Source of the DNA: JAZKID01 sp965247525
GTDB taxonomy: Bacteria; Pseudomonadota; Alphaproteobacteria; Rhizobiales; UBA4765
Assembly (NCBI GenBank): GCA_965247525.1
Contig: OZ252015.1
Location: 558,001 to 622,000, forward strand
Length of the DNA stretch: 64,000 nt
Reading direction: 5' to 3'
The notes beneath the pieces are model-generated. The model saw only the letters and a list, made by a program, of their open reading frames with translations. It searched no databases and was not told where the DNA came from. The position numbers were made by a program, and so were the translations under genes. This document shows positions 49,150 to 56,502 of the stretch, piece after piece; position 1 is the first letter of the stretch; each line of letters begins with the position of its first letter.

Positions 49150-51702
49150 ATGGCTGGTCTGCGTTCACACTTTTCACTGCCTGCACCAACGCCGCCCGCA
49201 AAGCGTGAAACGCTTGACTGCTTCAATTTGAAAACCTCTGTCAATTCGCTTTTGTCTGCCAAAAAGGATGACGACGACGAAAAAAATTCGAAAAATGATC
49301 TGCTGCTGCCCTTTAAAAAGGGTGTGATCACTGGTCGGCCGCCTGTTGGCATAGATGCCGAGAATAAAAACCCGATTAAAGAAAAGTTGAAAAATCCAAA
49401 CTGGACAATGCCAGCGCCCGCCTATTCGCCGCAATCACATTTTGTGTCCAATATCTTTGACCAACAAAGCACCGGGTTTTTGCAAAACGCCACACATTTT
49501 TTACAAAGCGCTTTTTTTGACTCAACACTTCATGAGGAAGAAAAAAGCAGTAGCAACAGTGATGCAAAACAGCTGTCTGCACAATCTGTGGTGTCGTATC
49601 TTCCATACATTGTTGGTGGCGCTGCTTTAGCTTATGGTCTCGCTAAGGTAACGGGCCTCTCAAAAGTTTTAAAAGTTTTTTCTGAGGCAAAGCCTTTGCA
49701 GCGCCTTGCTTCGTATGCATCAAAAGAAATCAACCAAAAGCTGGACAGTGCTGCCGTTAAAATATTTGGCGGCGACGGCATGTTAGACGGTCTCATAAAG
49801 CAAACTCATGCTTTACCGAATGTAAGTTTGATTATGCCACCGCCATTTAAAAGCGGCGCATTACTCATGATTGAAAATCACGAAAAGAATATGAAAGCTT
49901 TGGCTACCACGCTAACAAATCCAGCGATCATTTCTTCGCAGACAGGTAAAACAATTGTTTCTTATATGAATGTCAAAATTGATGATGAAATCGCAGAAAT
50001 TGCTCTCGATGCTGAAAGGCGTATTCATATTAATGGAAAAGCTATTGATGATATTATTACTGATGACGAAATCACTCGTCTCGGCGAGAAATTTGACACA
50101 CGCCATCCAAAACCCCCAAGCAGAATTGTTTATGAAAATAATTTTCAGATCTACAAAGCTAATATAGCGTTGGCAGAGATGCGTTACAAAAAGACATTGA
50201 ACAAAGCAATGTCTCTTTCAGACAAACGCTTTATTGAAGAGATTCAAAAAAACCACAGCACAGCAATTGGCGGTTACGACACCTACGGATTTTCTCGTTC
50301 TTACGGAGGTAGCCTGAGATGCCAGAACGCCACTGTAAAATACGGCATTGTGGCAACACCCGATGCAATCGAGGTAATAGAAGATTTAAGGAGGGCCGGC
50401 AAGCTAAACGGTTTAAACGCTCCTGTTCGTCGCACACTTGCGCAGCAACAACAAGAACGCATCGGATTACATAGGCTTGAAAATATAGTCAGTTACAACG
50501 TTGATGAAAACAATTTCCTAACTTACGAAACCACAAACCGAAATTTTGATAAGCATTATGTGGCGATGAATGCTGCGCATAAAGAAGTTGTTGCAGCATT
50601 AAAAAGTGGTAATTTTGAAGACATCATTCGTAAAAGCGGGCTTTATTATCAACAAGCGATAGTCGCTATGCCTTTCCATCGTGGCAGTAATTCACTTTTT
50701 ATGATGCAGGTAAATGCTCATTTGAAAGCTGCTGGTTTACGACCAATTATGCACGGCGAACTTGACGCCGTTGCCAACCTTCTCTCAGCACATGATTTTG
50801 AAAGTCACTTTAGCAAGTTTGTTGCACGCCAGCAGCCACTTTATTTCAAAGCGGGTCAGCATGACTTGGAAGTTCTCGTTAAGCCAAGTGGCCAAATAAC
50901 AATTGATGGAAAAAAAGTTGATGACATTGTTTCTAATACCGACATCATGCGCGATGGAAAAAAATTTGACAATATTAACATACCGGGCAATCCAAATGGT
51001 GCTTATCAAAACGACGCACGAAGATTTGGGATTTATAAAGCAAATGCGGCTCTTGCACGGGTGATTTATCAAAAAACATTGCCGGATTTTTTGAACGCAT
51101 CTGATGTCGAATTTCTTTCAAGCATTAAAAATCTTCACAAACAGTCGATTCACGGAATCAAAAATTATAGGGTCGGCTTAGATGAATACGCCAGTGAGCT
51201 TGCAAATTATACCGTACCTGTAAACTATGGTGTTTTAAAAGAAAAATCTTCAATTCAAGTCATCGAGAAACTTAAGGCACAAAGCTTGAGAGAGAGCGAT
51301 CGATATTTTGAAGGTTGTAATTTTCTTGATGGAATTCGTAAACCAGTTAACTACGGAATTTATAAGTCCGAACCTTATCTGATTTACGGCGCAGAAAAAA
51401 CATCACTCGAGGAATATTTGCCGCTGATTAACGAAGCGCATAAACGTGCAGTTAGGGTGAGCATTTTAAATTTGCAGGAAAAATCATTGCCTGCGATCGC
51501 CAGGTATTATCAATACGCGATTGCGTCACACATGTTTCCAGCTGGAAACAATTCTCTATTCATGAACCAAGTTAATTACATGCTAAAAAAGTCAGGCTTA
51601 AAACCTGTTATGCATGGTGAACTTGATGCCATGGCAAACATTCTTTCACAAAAAGATTTTGAAAAGCATTTTTCGGAATATGTTTTAAAACGGCAAAATT
51701 AG
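49150..51702 (+). CDS. Unrecognised 850-residue protein with a duplicated Fic-like module
   Basis: I do not recognise the family. The N-terminal 150 residues are variable and polar; a hydrophobic helix lies at about 155-175 (YLPYIVGGAALAYGLAKVTG). The rest is a direct internal duplication of about 290 residues (roughly 238-555 and 556-850). Aligned pairs include IHINGKAIDDIITDDEI with ITIDGKKVDDIVSNTDI, FQIYKANIALA with FGIYKANAALA, and VKYGIVATPDAIEVIE with VNYGVLKEKSSIQVIE. Each copy ends with PFHRGSNSLFMMQVN (508-522) or HMFPAGNNSLFMNQVN (794-809), then GL-x-P-[IV]-MHGELDA. The spacing of these residues is that of the Fic active-site motif H-P-F-x-x-G-N-G-R. The terminal Arg is missing in both copies, and His is kept only in the second. 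It has its own AT-rich upstream region and no operon partner. Confidence 0.8.
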   Translation: MAGLRSHFSLPAPTPPAKRETLDCFNLKTSVNSLLSAKKDDDDEKNSKNDLLLPFKKGVITGRPPVGIDAENKNPIKEKLKNPNWTMPAPAYSPQSHFVSNIFDQQSTGFLQNATHFLQSAFFDSTLHEEEKSSSNSDAKQLSAQSVVSYLPYIVGGAALAYGLAKVTGLSKVLKVFSEAKPLQRLASYASKEINQKLDSAAVKIFGGDGMLDGLIKQTHALPNVSLIMPPPFKSGALLMIENHEKNMKALATTLTNPAIISSQTGKTIVSYMNVKIDDEIAEIALDAERRIHINGKAIDDIITDDEITRLGEKFDTRHPKPPSRIVYENNFQIYKANIALAEMRYKKTLNKAMSLSDKRFIEEIQKNHSTAIGGYDTYGFSRSYGGSLRCQNATVKYGIVATPDAIEVIEDLRRAGKLNGLNAPVRRTLAQQQQERIGLHRLENIVSYNVDENNFLTYETTNRNFDKHYVAMNAAHKEVVAALKSGNFEDIIRKSGLYYQQAIVAMPFHRGSNSLFMMQVNAHLKAAGLRPIMHGELDAVANLLSAHDFESHFSKFVARQQPLYFKAGQHDLEVLVKPSGQITIDGKKVDDIVSNTDIMRDGKKFDNINIPGNPNGAYQNDARRFGIYKANAALARVIYQKTLPDFLNASDVEFLSSIKNLHKQSIHGIKNYRVGLDEYASELANYTVPVNYGVLKEKSSIQVIEKLKAQSLRESDRYFEGCNFLDGIRKPVNYGIYKSEPYLIYGAEKTSLEEYLPLINEAHKRAVRVSILNLQEKSLPAIARYYQYAIASHMFPAGNNSLFMNQVNYMLKKSGLKPVMHGELDAMANILSQKDFEKHFSEYVLKRQN

Positions 51703-51750
51703 TTTAAAACTGATCGATTAAATTGAAGCATGACTAAGCATCTTCAAACT

Positions 51751-52545
51751 CTAAACCGCCACCATGCCCTTGATATGCGGATGCGCGTCATAATTGGTCA
51801 GCGTGAAATCTTCAAACTTGAATTCAAAAAGATCTTTGACATCGGGGTTCAGTGTCATCAACGGCAGTACATGCGGGGCGCGCGCTAATTGCAAATGCGC
51901 CTGCTCAATGTGATTGGTGTAAAGATGGGCATCGCCAAACGTATGAATAAATTCGCCTGGCTTTAACCCTGTCACTTGCGCGACCATCAAAAGAAGCAAG
52001 GCGTAAGAGGCGATATTAAACGGCACACCCAGAAACACATCGGCCGAGCGTTGATAGAGCTGGCAAGAAAGCTTTCCGTCCGCGACGTAAAACTGAAACA
52101 GGCAATGGCAGGGTGGAAGTGCCATATGCGGCACATCTGCCGGGTTCCATGCGGATACAATCAGGCGGCGGCTATCGGGGTTTGTCTTGATATCGTTGAT
52201 GAGCGCGGCAATCTGGTCGATGACACGTCCATCGGGCGTCGCCCAGGATCGCCACTGTTTGCCGTAAACGGGACCAAGATCGCCGTTTGCGTCTGCCCAC
52301 TCGTCCCAGATTTTTACACCATTGTTCTGGAGATAGGCGATATTGGTATCGCCCTTTAAAAACCATAACAGCTCATGGACAATCGATTTCAGGTGCAGTT
52401 TTTTTGTGGTGACCATCGGAAAGCCGTTCGCAAGGTCAAAACGCATTTGATAGCCGAAAATCGATAAAGTGCCTGTACCCGTCCTGTCGTGTTTTTGCGT
52501 GCCTTCGCGCAGCGTTTTTTCCAAAAGGTCGAGATATTGTTTCAT
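51751..52545 (-). CDS. thyA: Thymidylate synthase
   Basis: The 264-residue length is identical to that of E. coli ThyA. The catalytic cysteine is C146 in LPPCHCLFQFYV, RSADVFLGVPFNIASYA is the nucleotide-binding segment, and R21 and the RR pair after NPDSRR bind phosphate. It methylates dUMP with methylene-tetrahydrofolate, producing the dihydrofolate that folA recycles. It lies apart from folA and is convergent with the 850-residue gene. Confidence 0.97.
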   Translation of the reverse strand: MKQYLDLLEKTLREGTQKHDRTGTGTLSIFGYQMRFDLANGFPMVTTKKLHLKSIVHELLWFLKGDTNIAYLQNNGVKIWDEWADANGDLGPVYGKQWRSWATPDGRVIDQIAALINDIKTNPDSRRLIVSAWNPADVPHMALPPCHCLFQFYVADGKLSCQLYQRSADVFLGVPFNIASYALLLLMVAQVTGLKPGEFIHTFGDAHLYTNHIEQAHLQLARAPHVLPLMTLNPDVKDLFEFKFEDFTLTNYDAHPHIKGMVAV

Positions 52546-52562
52546 AATTTAAAATATAAGGG

Positions 52563-52582
52563 ATTCCCGCTTTTGCGGGAAT
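52563..52582. repeat. ATTCCCGC inverted repeat upstream of thyA
   Basis: A perfect 8-bp hairpin ATTCCCGC-TTTT-GCGGGAAT lies 17 nt before the thyA start, in its presumed leader, and just before the ssrA region. The sequence is like short hairpin repeats scattered in many proteobacterial genomes. It could also act as a bidirectional terminator or a leader structure. Only one copy is in the window. Confidence 0.6.
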
Positions 52583-52659
52583 GAGCGGTGGAGCCAATTC
52601 TGTCGGTTTTCCCCTTTTTCAACCCTGCTACAAGCTTGCCCTTTAAATGTGCGGTAAAA

Positions 52660-52995
52660 TCACTTATATTGTCTGTGCTGGCTTGCCAGCTATGGCGATA
52701 AACGACCGTTGCAATAAATCATTCGGACCCGGGGGCAGTACCCGGCGCCTCCACCACTCTCCCCGTTACCGGGAAGTGTTGCGGGGGCGAAACAGGCTTC
52801 GACGAAGGTTGAAAAGGCGTCTCTTTTGCTCGGCATTGTTCCGCCGTTATCGGGCTGTTTTAGAAATGCAAACGATAACTTTGCAGGACACTCAAACGTA
52901 GCTAACGCTGCTTAGTAAGTATCCACCAAAGCCCTAGGGATTTGCATCCTTAGGCGGGGTTCGGAGGCACCTGGCAACAGAAGCCTCCACTTTTC
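52660..52995 (+). ncRNA. ssrA: Two-piece (circularly permuted) tmRNA gene
   Basis: The gene runs acceptor piece, excised segment, coding piece. The acceptor piece ends in CGCCTCC-A-CCA (52746-52756), with an alphaproteobacterial-type T-arm just before it (CCCGGGGGCAGTACCCGG). After a 26-nt intervening segment (52757-52782) the coding piece starts GGGGGCG (52783-52789). This pairs with CGCCTCC in a 7-bp acceptor stem containing the G3-U70 pair of tRNA-Ala-like charging. The GGGGGCGAAACAGGCTTCGAC run is the tmRNA 5' signature. The tag frame follows, then a helix GGAGGC/GCCTCC at 52963-52988. The start and end are approximate; a TATATT at 52665 may be the -10. tmRNA frees stalled ribosomes and tags their products for proteolysis. 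Confidence 0.95.
52868..52915 (+). other. tmRNA degradation-tag reading frame
   Basis: Beginning at resume codon GCA (52868), the frame reads A-N-D-N-F-A-G-H-S-N-V-A-N-A-A and stops at TAG (52913), with TAA immediately after. The N-terminal ANDNFA matches the SspB-recognised part of known alphaproteobacterial tags. The C-terminus is NAA, where most tags have LAA or VAA, although the two closing alanines needed for ClpX are kept. Confidence 0.88.
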
Positions 52996-53109
52996 ATAAT
53001 TATTTTGTCCCCTGTTTATATAAGGCACCGCTTCACAAGACCGTTTGCGGATTGTATCTGATTGAATCTTCGCCCACACTAAAGGCGTGATTCACCCCGA
53101 AAGGCTGAC

Positions 53110-53742
53110 ATGACCGAGGATATGATCCGTTACGACCTCTTGGCGCAGGAAGCCTTGCGCGGTGTCGTCAAAAAAGTTCTGCAAGATACCGCAAAGGGCG
53201 GCCTTCATGGCGAGCATCATTTCTATATCGCCTTTGATACCAATTATGCAGGGGTCAGACTGTCGCAGCGCCTGCGCGAGCAATATCCGAACGAAATGAC
53301 CATTGTCTTGCAGCATCAGTTCTGGGATTTAACCGTTAGCGACCACGCGTTTGAAGTGGGTCTGTCCTTTGGCAATGTGCCCGAGCGCTTGGTTATTCCT
53401 TATGACGCCATCAAGGGGTTCTTTGATCCCTCGGTGCAGTTTGGCCTTCAGTTTGAAATCATCGATCTTGATGATGAAAATGCCGAAGACGACAGTGCCG
53501 GTGAAGAAGACGGACAAGACAATATCGAAGGCAGCGACAATATCCCTGCCGGCAAAGCGAAAAAGCCCGTTAAAGGCAAGACCAAAAAACTGGCAGCAAA
53601 AGCGCCAGAAGGAACCGGCACGGATGTCGCGCAGATGACGCCCAAAGCAAAACCAGCGAGCGGTAAAAAAGGCGATACGCCGCCAGATGGCCCAGGCGCT
53701 GAAGTCGTAAGCCTTGATAAGTTTCGCAAACCTAAAAATTAA
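53110..53742 (+). CDS. sspB: SspB-family ClpXP adaptor (alphaproteobacterial type)
   Basis: A 210-residue protein. The first about 120 residues form the SspB core (HFYIAFDTNYAGVRLSQRLREQYP and the following strands), which binds the ssrA tag. A long Lys/Pro/Ala/Asp-rich flexible tail ends in EVVSLDKFRKPKN. The conserved end is probably the peptide that docks on ClpX. SspB delivers tagged proteins to ClpXP. It sits about 115 nt after ssrA on the same strand. AAAGG precedes the ATG. fumC follows 5 nt later. Confidence 0.92.
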   Translation: MTEDMIRYDLLAQEALRGVVKKVLQDTAKGGLHGEHHFYIAFDTNYAGVRLSQRLREQYPNEMTIVLQHQFWDLTVSDHAFEVGLSFGNVPERLVIPYDAIKGFFDPSVQFGLQFEIIDLDDENAEDDSAGEEDGQDNIEGSDNIPAGKAKKPVKGKTKKLAAKAPEGTGTDVAQMTPKAKPASGKKGDTPPDGPGAEVVSLDKFRKPKN

Positions 53743-53747
53743 ACCCG

Positions 53748-55136
53748 ATGAGCACACGTACAGAAACGGATACATTCGGCGCGCTTGAGGTCGAATCCGA
53801 TCGCTATTGGGGTGCACAATCACAGCGCAGTCTTGGCAATTTCAAAATTGGCTGGGAAAAGCAACCGACCGCGATGATCCGCGCTTTTGGCATCGTTAAA
53901 CGCGCCGCAGCTGAAACCAATATGGAACTTGGCCTGCTTGATCCGCAGATTGGCCGCGCCATTGTTGCGGCTGCGACCGAGGTGATGGAAGGAATGCTCG
54001 ACGCGCATTTTCCGCTTGTTGTCTGGCAGACAGGGTCCGGCACTCAAACCAATATGAACGCCAATGAAGTCATTTCAAACCGGGCGATTGAAATGCTTGG
54101 CGGCGAGATGGGCTCTAAAAAACCTGTTCATCCAAACGACCATGTGAACATGTCGCAGTCGTCGAATGACAGTTACCCAACGGCTATGCACATCGCCGCC
54201 GCTGAAATGGTGGCGCACCAGCTTTTCCCCGGTCTGGCGCATCTTGAAAAAGGCCTTCGCGACAAGCAAAAAGCCTTTGCTGAAATTATCAAAATTGGCC
54301 GCACCCACACGCAAGATGCAACACCGCTGACATTAGGGCAGGAATTTTCTGGCTATGTCGCTGCTGTTCACCGCGGCATCAGGCGTATCAAGGCGACGCT
54401 TGACGATGTGTACGCGTTGGCGCAGGGCGGCACGGCTGTCGGCACGGGCCTGAACGCGCCGAAAGGCTTTGCTGAAATGTTCGCACAAAAAGTCGCGACG
54501 ATTACAAAGCTGCCATTCATCAGTGCTGACAATAAATTTGAGGCGCTTGCCTCGCATGGGGCATTGGCTTTTATGCACGGCGCGCTGGCCTCGCTTGCTG
54601 CCGACATGTTCAAAATTGCCAATGACATCCGTTTTCTCGGCTCTGGCCCGCGCTCCGGTCTTGGTGAGTTGATCTTGCCTGAAAACGAACCCGGTTCGTC
54701 AATCATGCCTGGCAAAGTCAACCCAACACAGGCCGAAGCGTTGACGATGGTGTGTGCGCAGGTCATAGGCAATGAAACCACCGTAACTTTTGCCGCAAGC
54801 CAAGGCCATTTTGAACTTAATGTGTTCAAGCCTGTTATTGTCTACAATGTGCTCCAATCCGTCCAGCTTCTGGCCGATGCGGCGCGCAGCTTTCAGGACC
54901 ATTGCGTTGCGGGCATTGAAGCAGATACCAAACGCATTGCCTTGCTGATGCAGCAATCTTTGATGCTGGTAACAGCCCTTGCGCCGCATATCGGCTATGA
55001 CAATGCTGCAAAAATCGCCAAGACAGCACATAAAAACGGCACGACATTGCGCGATGAAGCGGTCAAGTCCGGCCTTGTCAATGACAATGATTATGACCGT
55101 ATCGTCGACCCGACAAAGATGATCGGCCCGTCCTGA
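53748..55136 (+). CDS. fumC: Fumarate hydratase, class II
   Basis: The 462-residue protein has the fumarase/aspartase superfamily signature GSSIMPGKVNPTQ. The upstream GSGTQTNMNANEV and SSNDSYPTAMHIAA segments supply active-site residues (Thr, Ser, Asn, His), and the catalytic Ser lies in the flexible loop SSIMPGK. It interconverts fumarate and malate in the TCA cycle without an iron-sulfur cluster. The start is the ATG at 53748, just behind sspB, and the stop shares one base with the folB start. Confidence 0.96.
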   Translation: MSTRTETDTFGALEVESDRYWGAQSQRSLGNFKIGWEKQPTAMIRAFGIVKRAAAETNMELGLLDPQIGRAIVAAATEVMEGMLDAHFPLVVWQTGSGTQTNMNANEVISNRAIEMLGGEMGSKKPVHPNDHVNMSQSSNDSYPTAMHIAAAEMVAHQLFPGLAHLEKGLRDKQKAFAEIIKIGRTHTQDATPLTLGQEFSGYVAAVHRGIRRIKATLDDVYALAQGGTAVGTGLNAPKGFAEMFAQKVATITKLPFISADNKFEALASHGALAFMHGALASLAADMFKIANDIRFLGSGPRSGLGELILPENEPGSSIMPGKVNPTQAEALTMVCAQVIGNETTVTFAASQGHFELNVFKPVIVYNVLQSVQLLADAARSFQDHCVAGIEADTKRIALLMQQSLMLVTALAPHIGYDNAAKIAKTAHKNGTTLRDEAVKSGLVNDNDYDRIVDPTKMIGPS

Positions 55137-55519
55137 TGGACGATCTGCTTAAACTTCGGCTCGATGACGTCATCGTCGACATGTCAATCGGCATCTACCC
55201 GTTTGAGAGATTTGCTGAGCACCCAAACCGCCTGAAAATCAGCATTGAGCTTCATGCCGATATTGCGCCGGGGCCGCTCGCAAAAGCTGAGATGATCGAC
55301 TACGCCTATGTCTATCGTTTTTTAAAAACCCTGCCCGGCCAAGGCCATGTCGATTTGCTGGAAACGCTGGCCGACCAGATCACAGAAAATTGTTTTTCGC
55401 TGCAACGCGTTAAAGCGTGCCGCGTCGTGATCTTAAAAATCTCGCTGCTGAATGATTGCGCTGGCGCAGGCATTGATGTTGTGCGCACGCGCAAAAGCTG
55501 GACAGAGCGAAACGCTTGA
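55136..55519 (+). CDS. folB: Dihydroneopterin aldolase-like protein
   Basis: The 127-residue protein has the FolB/FolX core. IVDMSIGIYPFERFAEHPNRLKISIEL carries the pterin-binding segment, followed by MIDYAYVYRFLKTL, VDLLETLADQI and the C-terminal VVILKIS with the conserved lysine. It would convert dihydroneopterin to hydroxymethyl-dihydropterin in folate synthesis, an octamer in solution. The glutamate usually found in the substrate pocket (E22 in S. aureus) falls in the GIYPFERF region, here E24 of that segment. It overlaps fumC by one base. Confidence 0.82.
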   Translation: MDDLLKLRLDDVIVDMSIGIYPFERFAEHPNRLKISIELHADIAPGPLAKAEMIDYAYVYRFLKTLPGQGHVDLLETLADQITENCFSLQRVKACRVVILKISLLNDCAGAGIDVVRTRKSWTERNA

Positions 55520-55553
55520 GTCACACTCATCCTTGAAATTTCAGGGAGGCATT

Positions 55554-56018
55554 ATGACTGAAGATCTTCACAAAACGGTGTTTGTTCCTTTTCTGCCGCA
55601 GGAAGCATTCCATCTTTTCGTCAGCGCAATCGGCGAATGGTGGCCATTGTCGAAAGACACGCTCAGCGGCGACCAGCCCGACCAGCGCGGCATTTCACTC
55701 GTGATCGAGCCGCATGCAGGTGGCCACATGTTCGAACTTATGAAAGATGGAAGCCATAAAAACTGGGCGGATGTCATGCGCTACAAGCCCGGCGAAGACC
55801 TTTTGCTGTGCTGGCGCAAAGGCCGTCCCGTGGCGCAAATGACGGAAGTTGAAGTTGTGTTCACGCCTGCGGGGTCAAGCACCAAAATCGATCTTTGCCA
55901 TCGTTGTTTTAAGCGTTTTGGCGACGAAGCAGACGCTTTACAAAAACATTATGATCTGGCTTGGACAAAAATCCTTGAGGGTTTTATCTCTTACTGCGCC
56001 ACGCATCAGGCGGCGTAG
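55554..56018 (+). CDS. SRPBCC/AHSA1-like domain protein
   Basis: A 154-residue protein with the AHSA1/SRPBCC fold pattern. It has an N-terminal strand FVPFLPQEAFHLFV, conserved W residues in EWWPLSKD and NWADVMRYKPGEDLLLCW, and a C-terminal helix DLAWTKILEGFI. These small domains bind hydrophobic ligands or partner proteins; the ligand is not evident. The ATG at 55554 has GGGAGG 6 nt upstream. The stop overlaps the next gene (TAGTG) by one base. Confidence 0.88.
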   Translation: MTEDLHKTVFVPFLPQEAFHLFVSAIGEWWPLSKDTLSGDQPDQRGISLVIEPHAGGHMFELMKDGSHKNWADVMRYKPGEDLLLCWRKGRPVAQMTEVEVVFTPAGSSTKIDLCHRCFKRFGDEADALQKHYDLAWTKILEGFISYCATHQAA

Positions 56019-56206
56019 TGGCCGAGATTATCAATTTGCGCCGCAAGCGAAAAGACAAGGCGCGCGGCGACAAAGCCGATGCGGCGTCTGAAAACCGGGC
56101 ACGCTTTGGTCAGACCAAAACCACAAAACAAAAAACCGAAATGGAAAAATCCAAACTTGAAAAAACGCTCGACGGTGCCAAGCGCGACGAGAGCAATGAG
56201 ACTTGA
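56018..56206 (+). CDS. DUF4169 small basic protein
   Basis: A 62-residue, very charged protein starting MAEIINLRRKRKDKARG. The NLR-x-x-RK start and the Lys/Arg/Glu-rich remainder, with no membrane segment, match the DUF4169 family. It uses a GTG start that shares one base with the stop of the SRPBCC gene. It is followed without a gap by the ribbon-helix-helix gene. The function is unknown. Confidence 0.85.
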   Translation: MAEIINLRRKRKDKARGDKADAASENRARFGQTKTTKQKTEMEKSKLEKTLDGAKRDESNET

Positions 56207-56428
56207 GTGAAAAAACGTTCCATTACGATTGCCGGTCACCGCACCTCTGTCTCTCTTGAAGCACCATTTTGGGAGGCATTTCAAAACCTTGCAGACCGAC
56301 AAAACTTGCCACTTGCTGCGCTTGTGCGTGAAATTGACGCAACCCGCGGTGCGGCAAATCTGTCATCCGCAATCCGCATTTATGTGCTGAAGCAAGCCTT
56401 GGGCAGCAAAATGCCAGAACATGCTTAA
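56207..56428 (+). CDS. Ribbon-helix-helix domain protein
   Basis: A 73-residue protein of the RHH_4 type. Strand KRSITIAGHRTSVSLEAPFWEAF is followed by two helices with LAALVREIDATRG and NLSSAIRIYVLKQAL. Members are probably dimeric DNA-binding regulators or small partners of DUF4169. It has a GTG start directly after the DUF4169 stop, so the two are co-translated. Confidence 0.88.
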   Translation: MKKRSITIAGHRTSVSLEAPFWEAFQNLADRQNLPLAALVREIDATRGAANLSSAIRIYVLKQALGSKMPEHA

Positions 56429-56502
56429 AAACCAAGTCTTTCTGCTGGAATCATGCTCAAGAATGCTTATCTTAGAGCCTTGAATCAGCAAGGACACAGA
56501 TT

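Noticed and set aside
52660..52760. A separate tRNA-like gene at the tmRNA acceptor piece
   Set aside because: The stretch with CCA lacks a D-arm and anticodon arm of tRNA. It pairs with the GGGGGCG start of the coding piece, so it is half of the permuted tmRNA.
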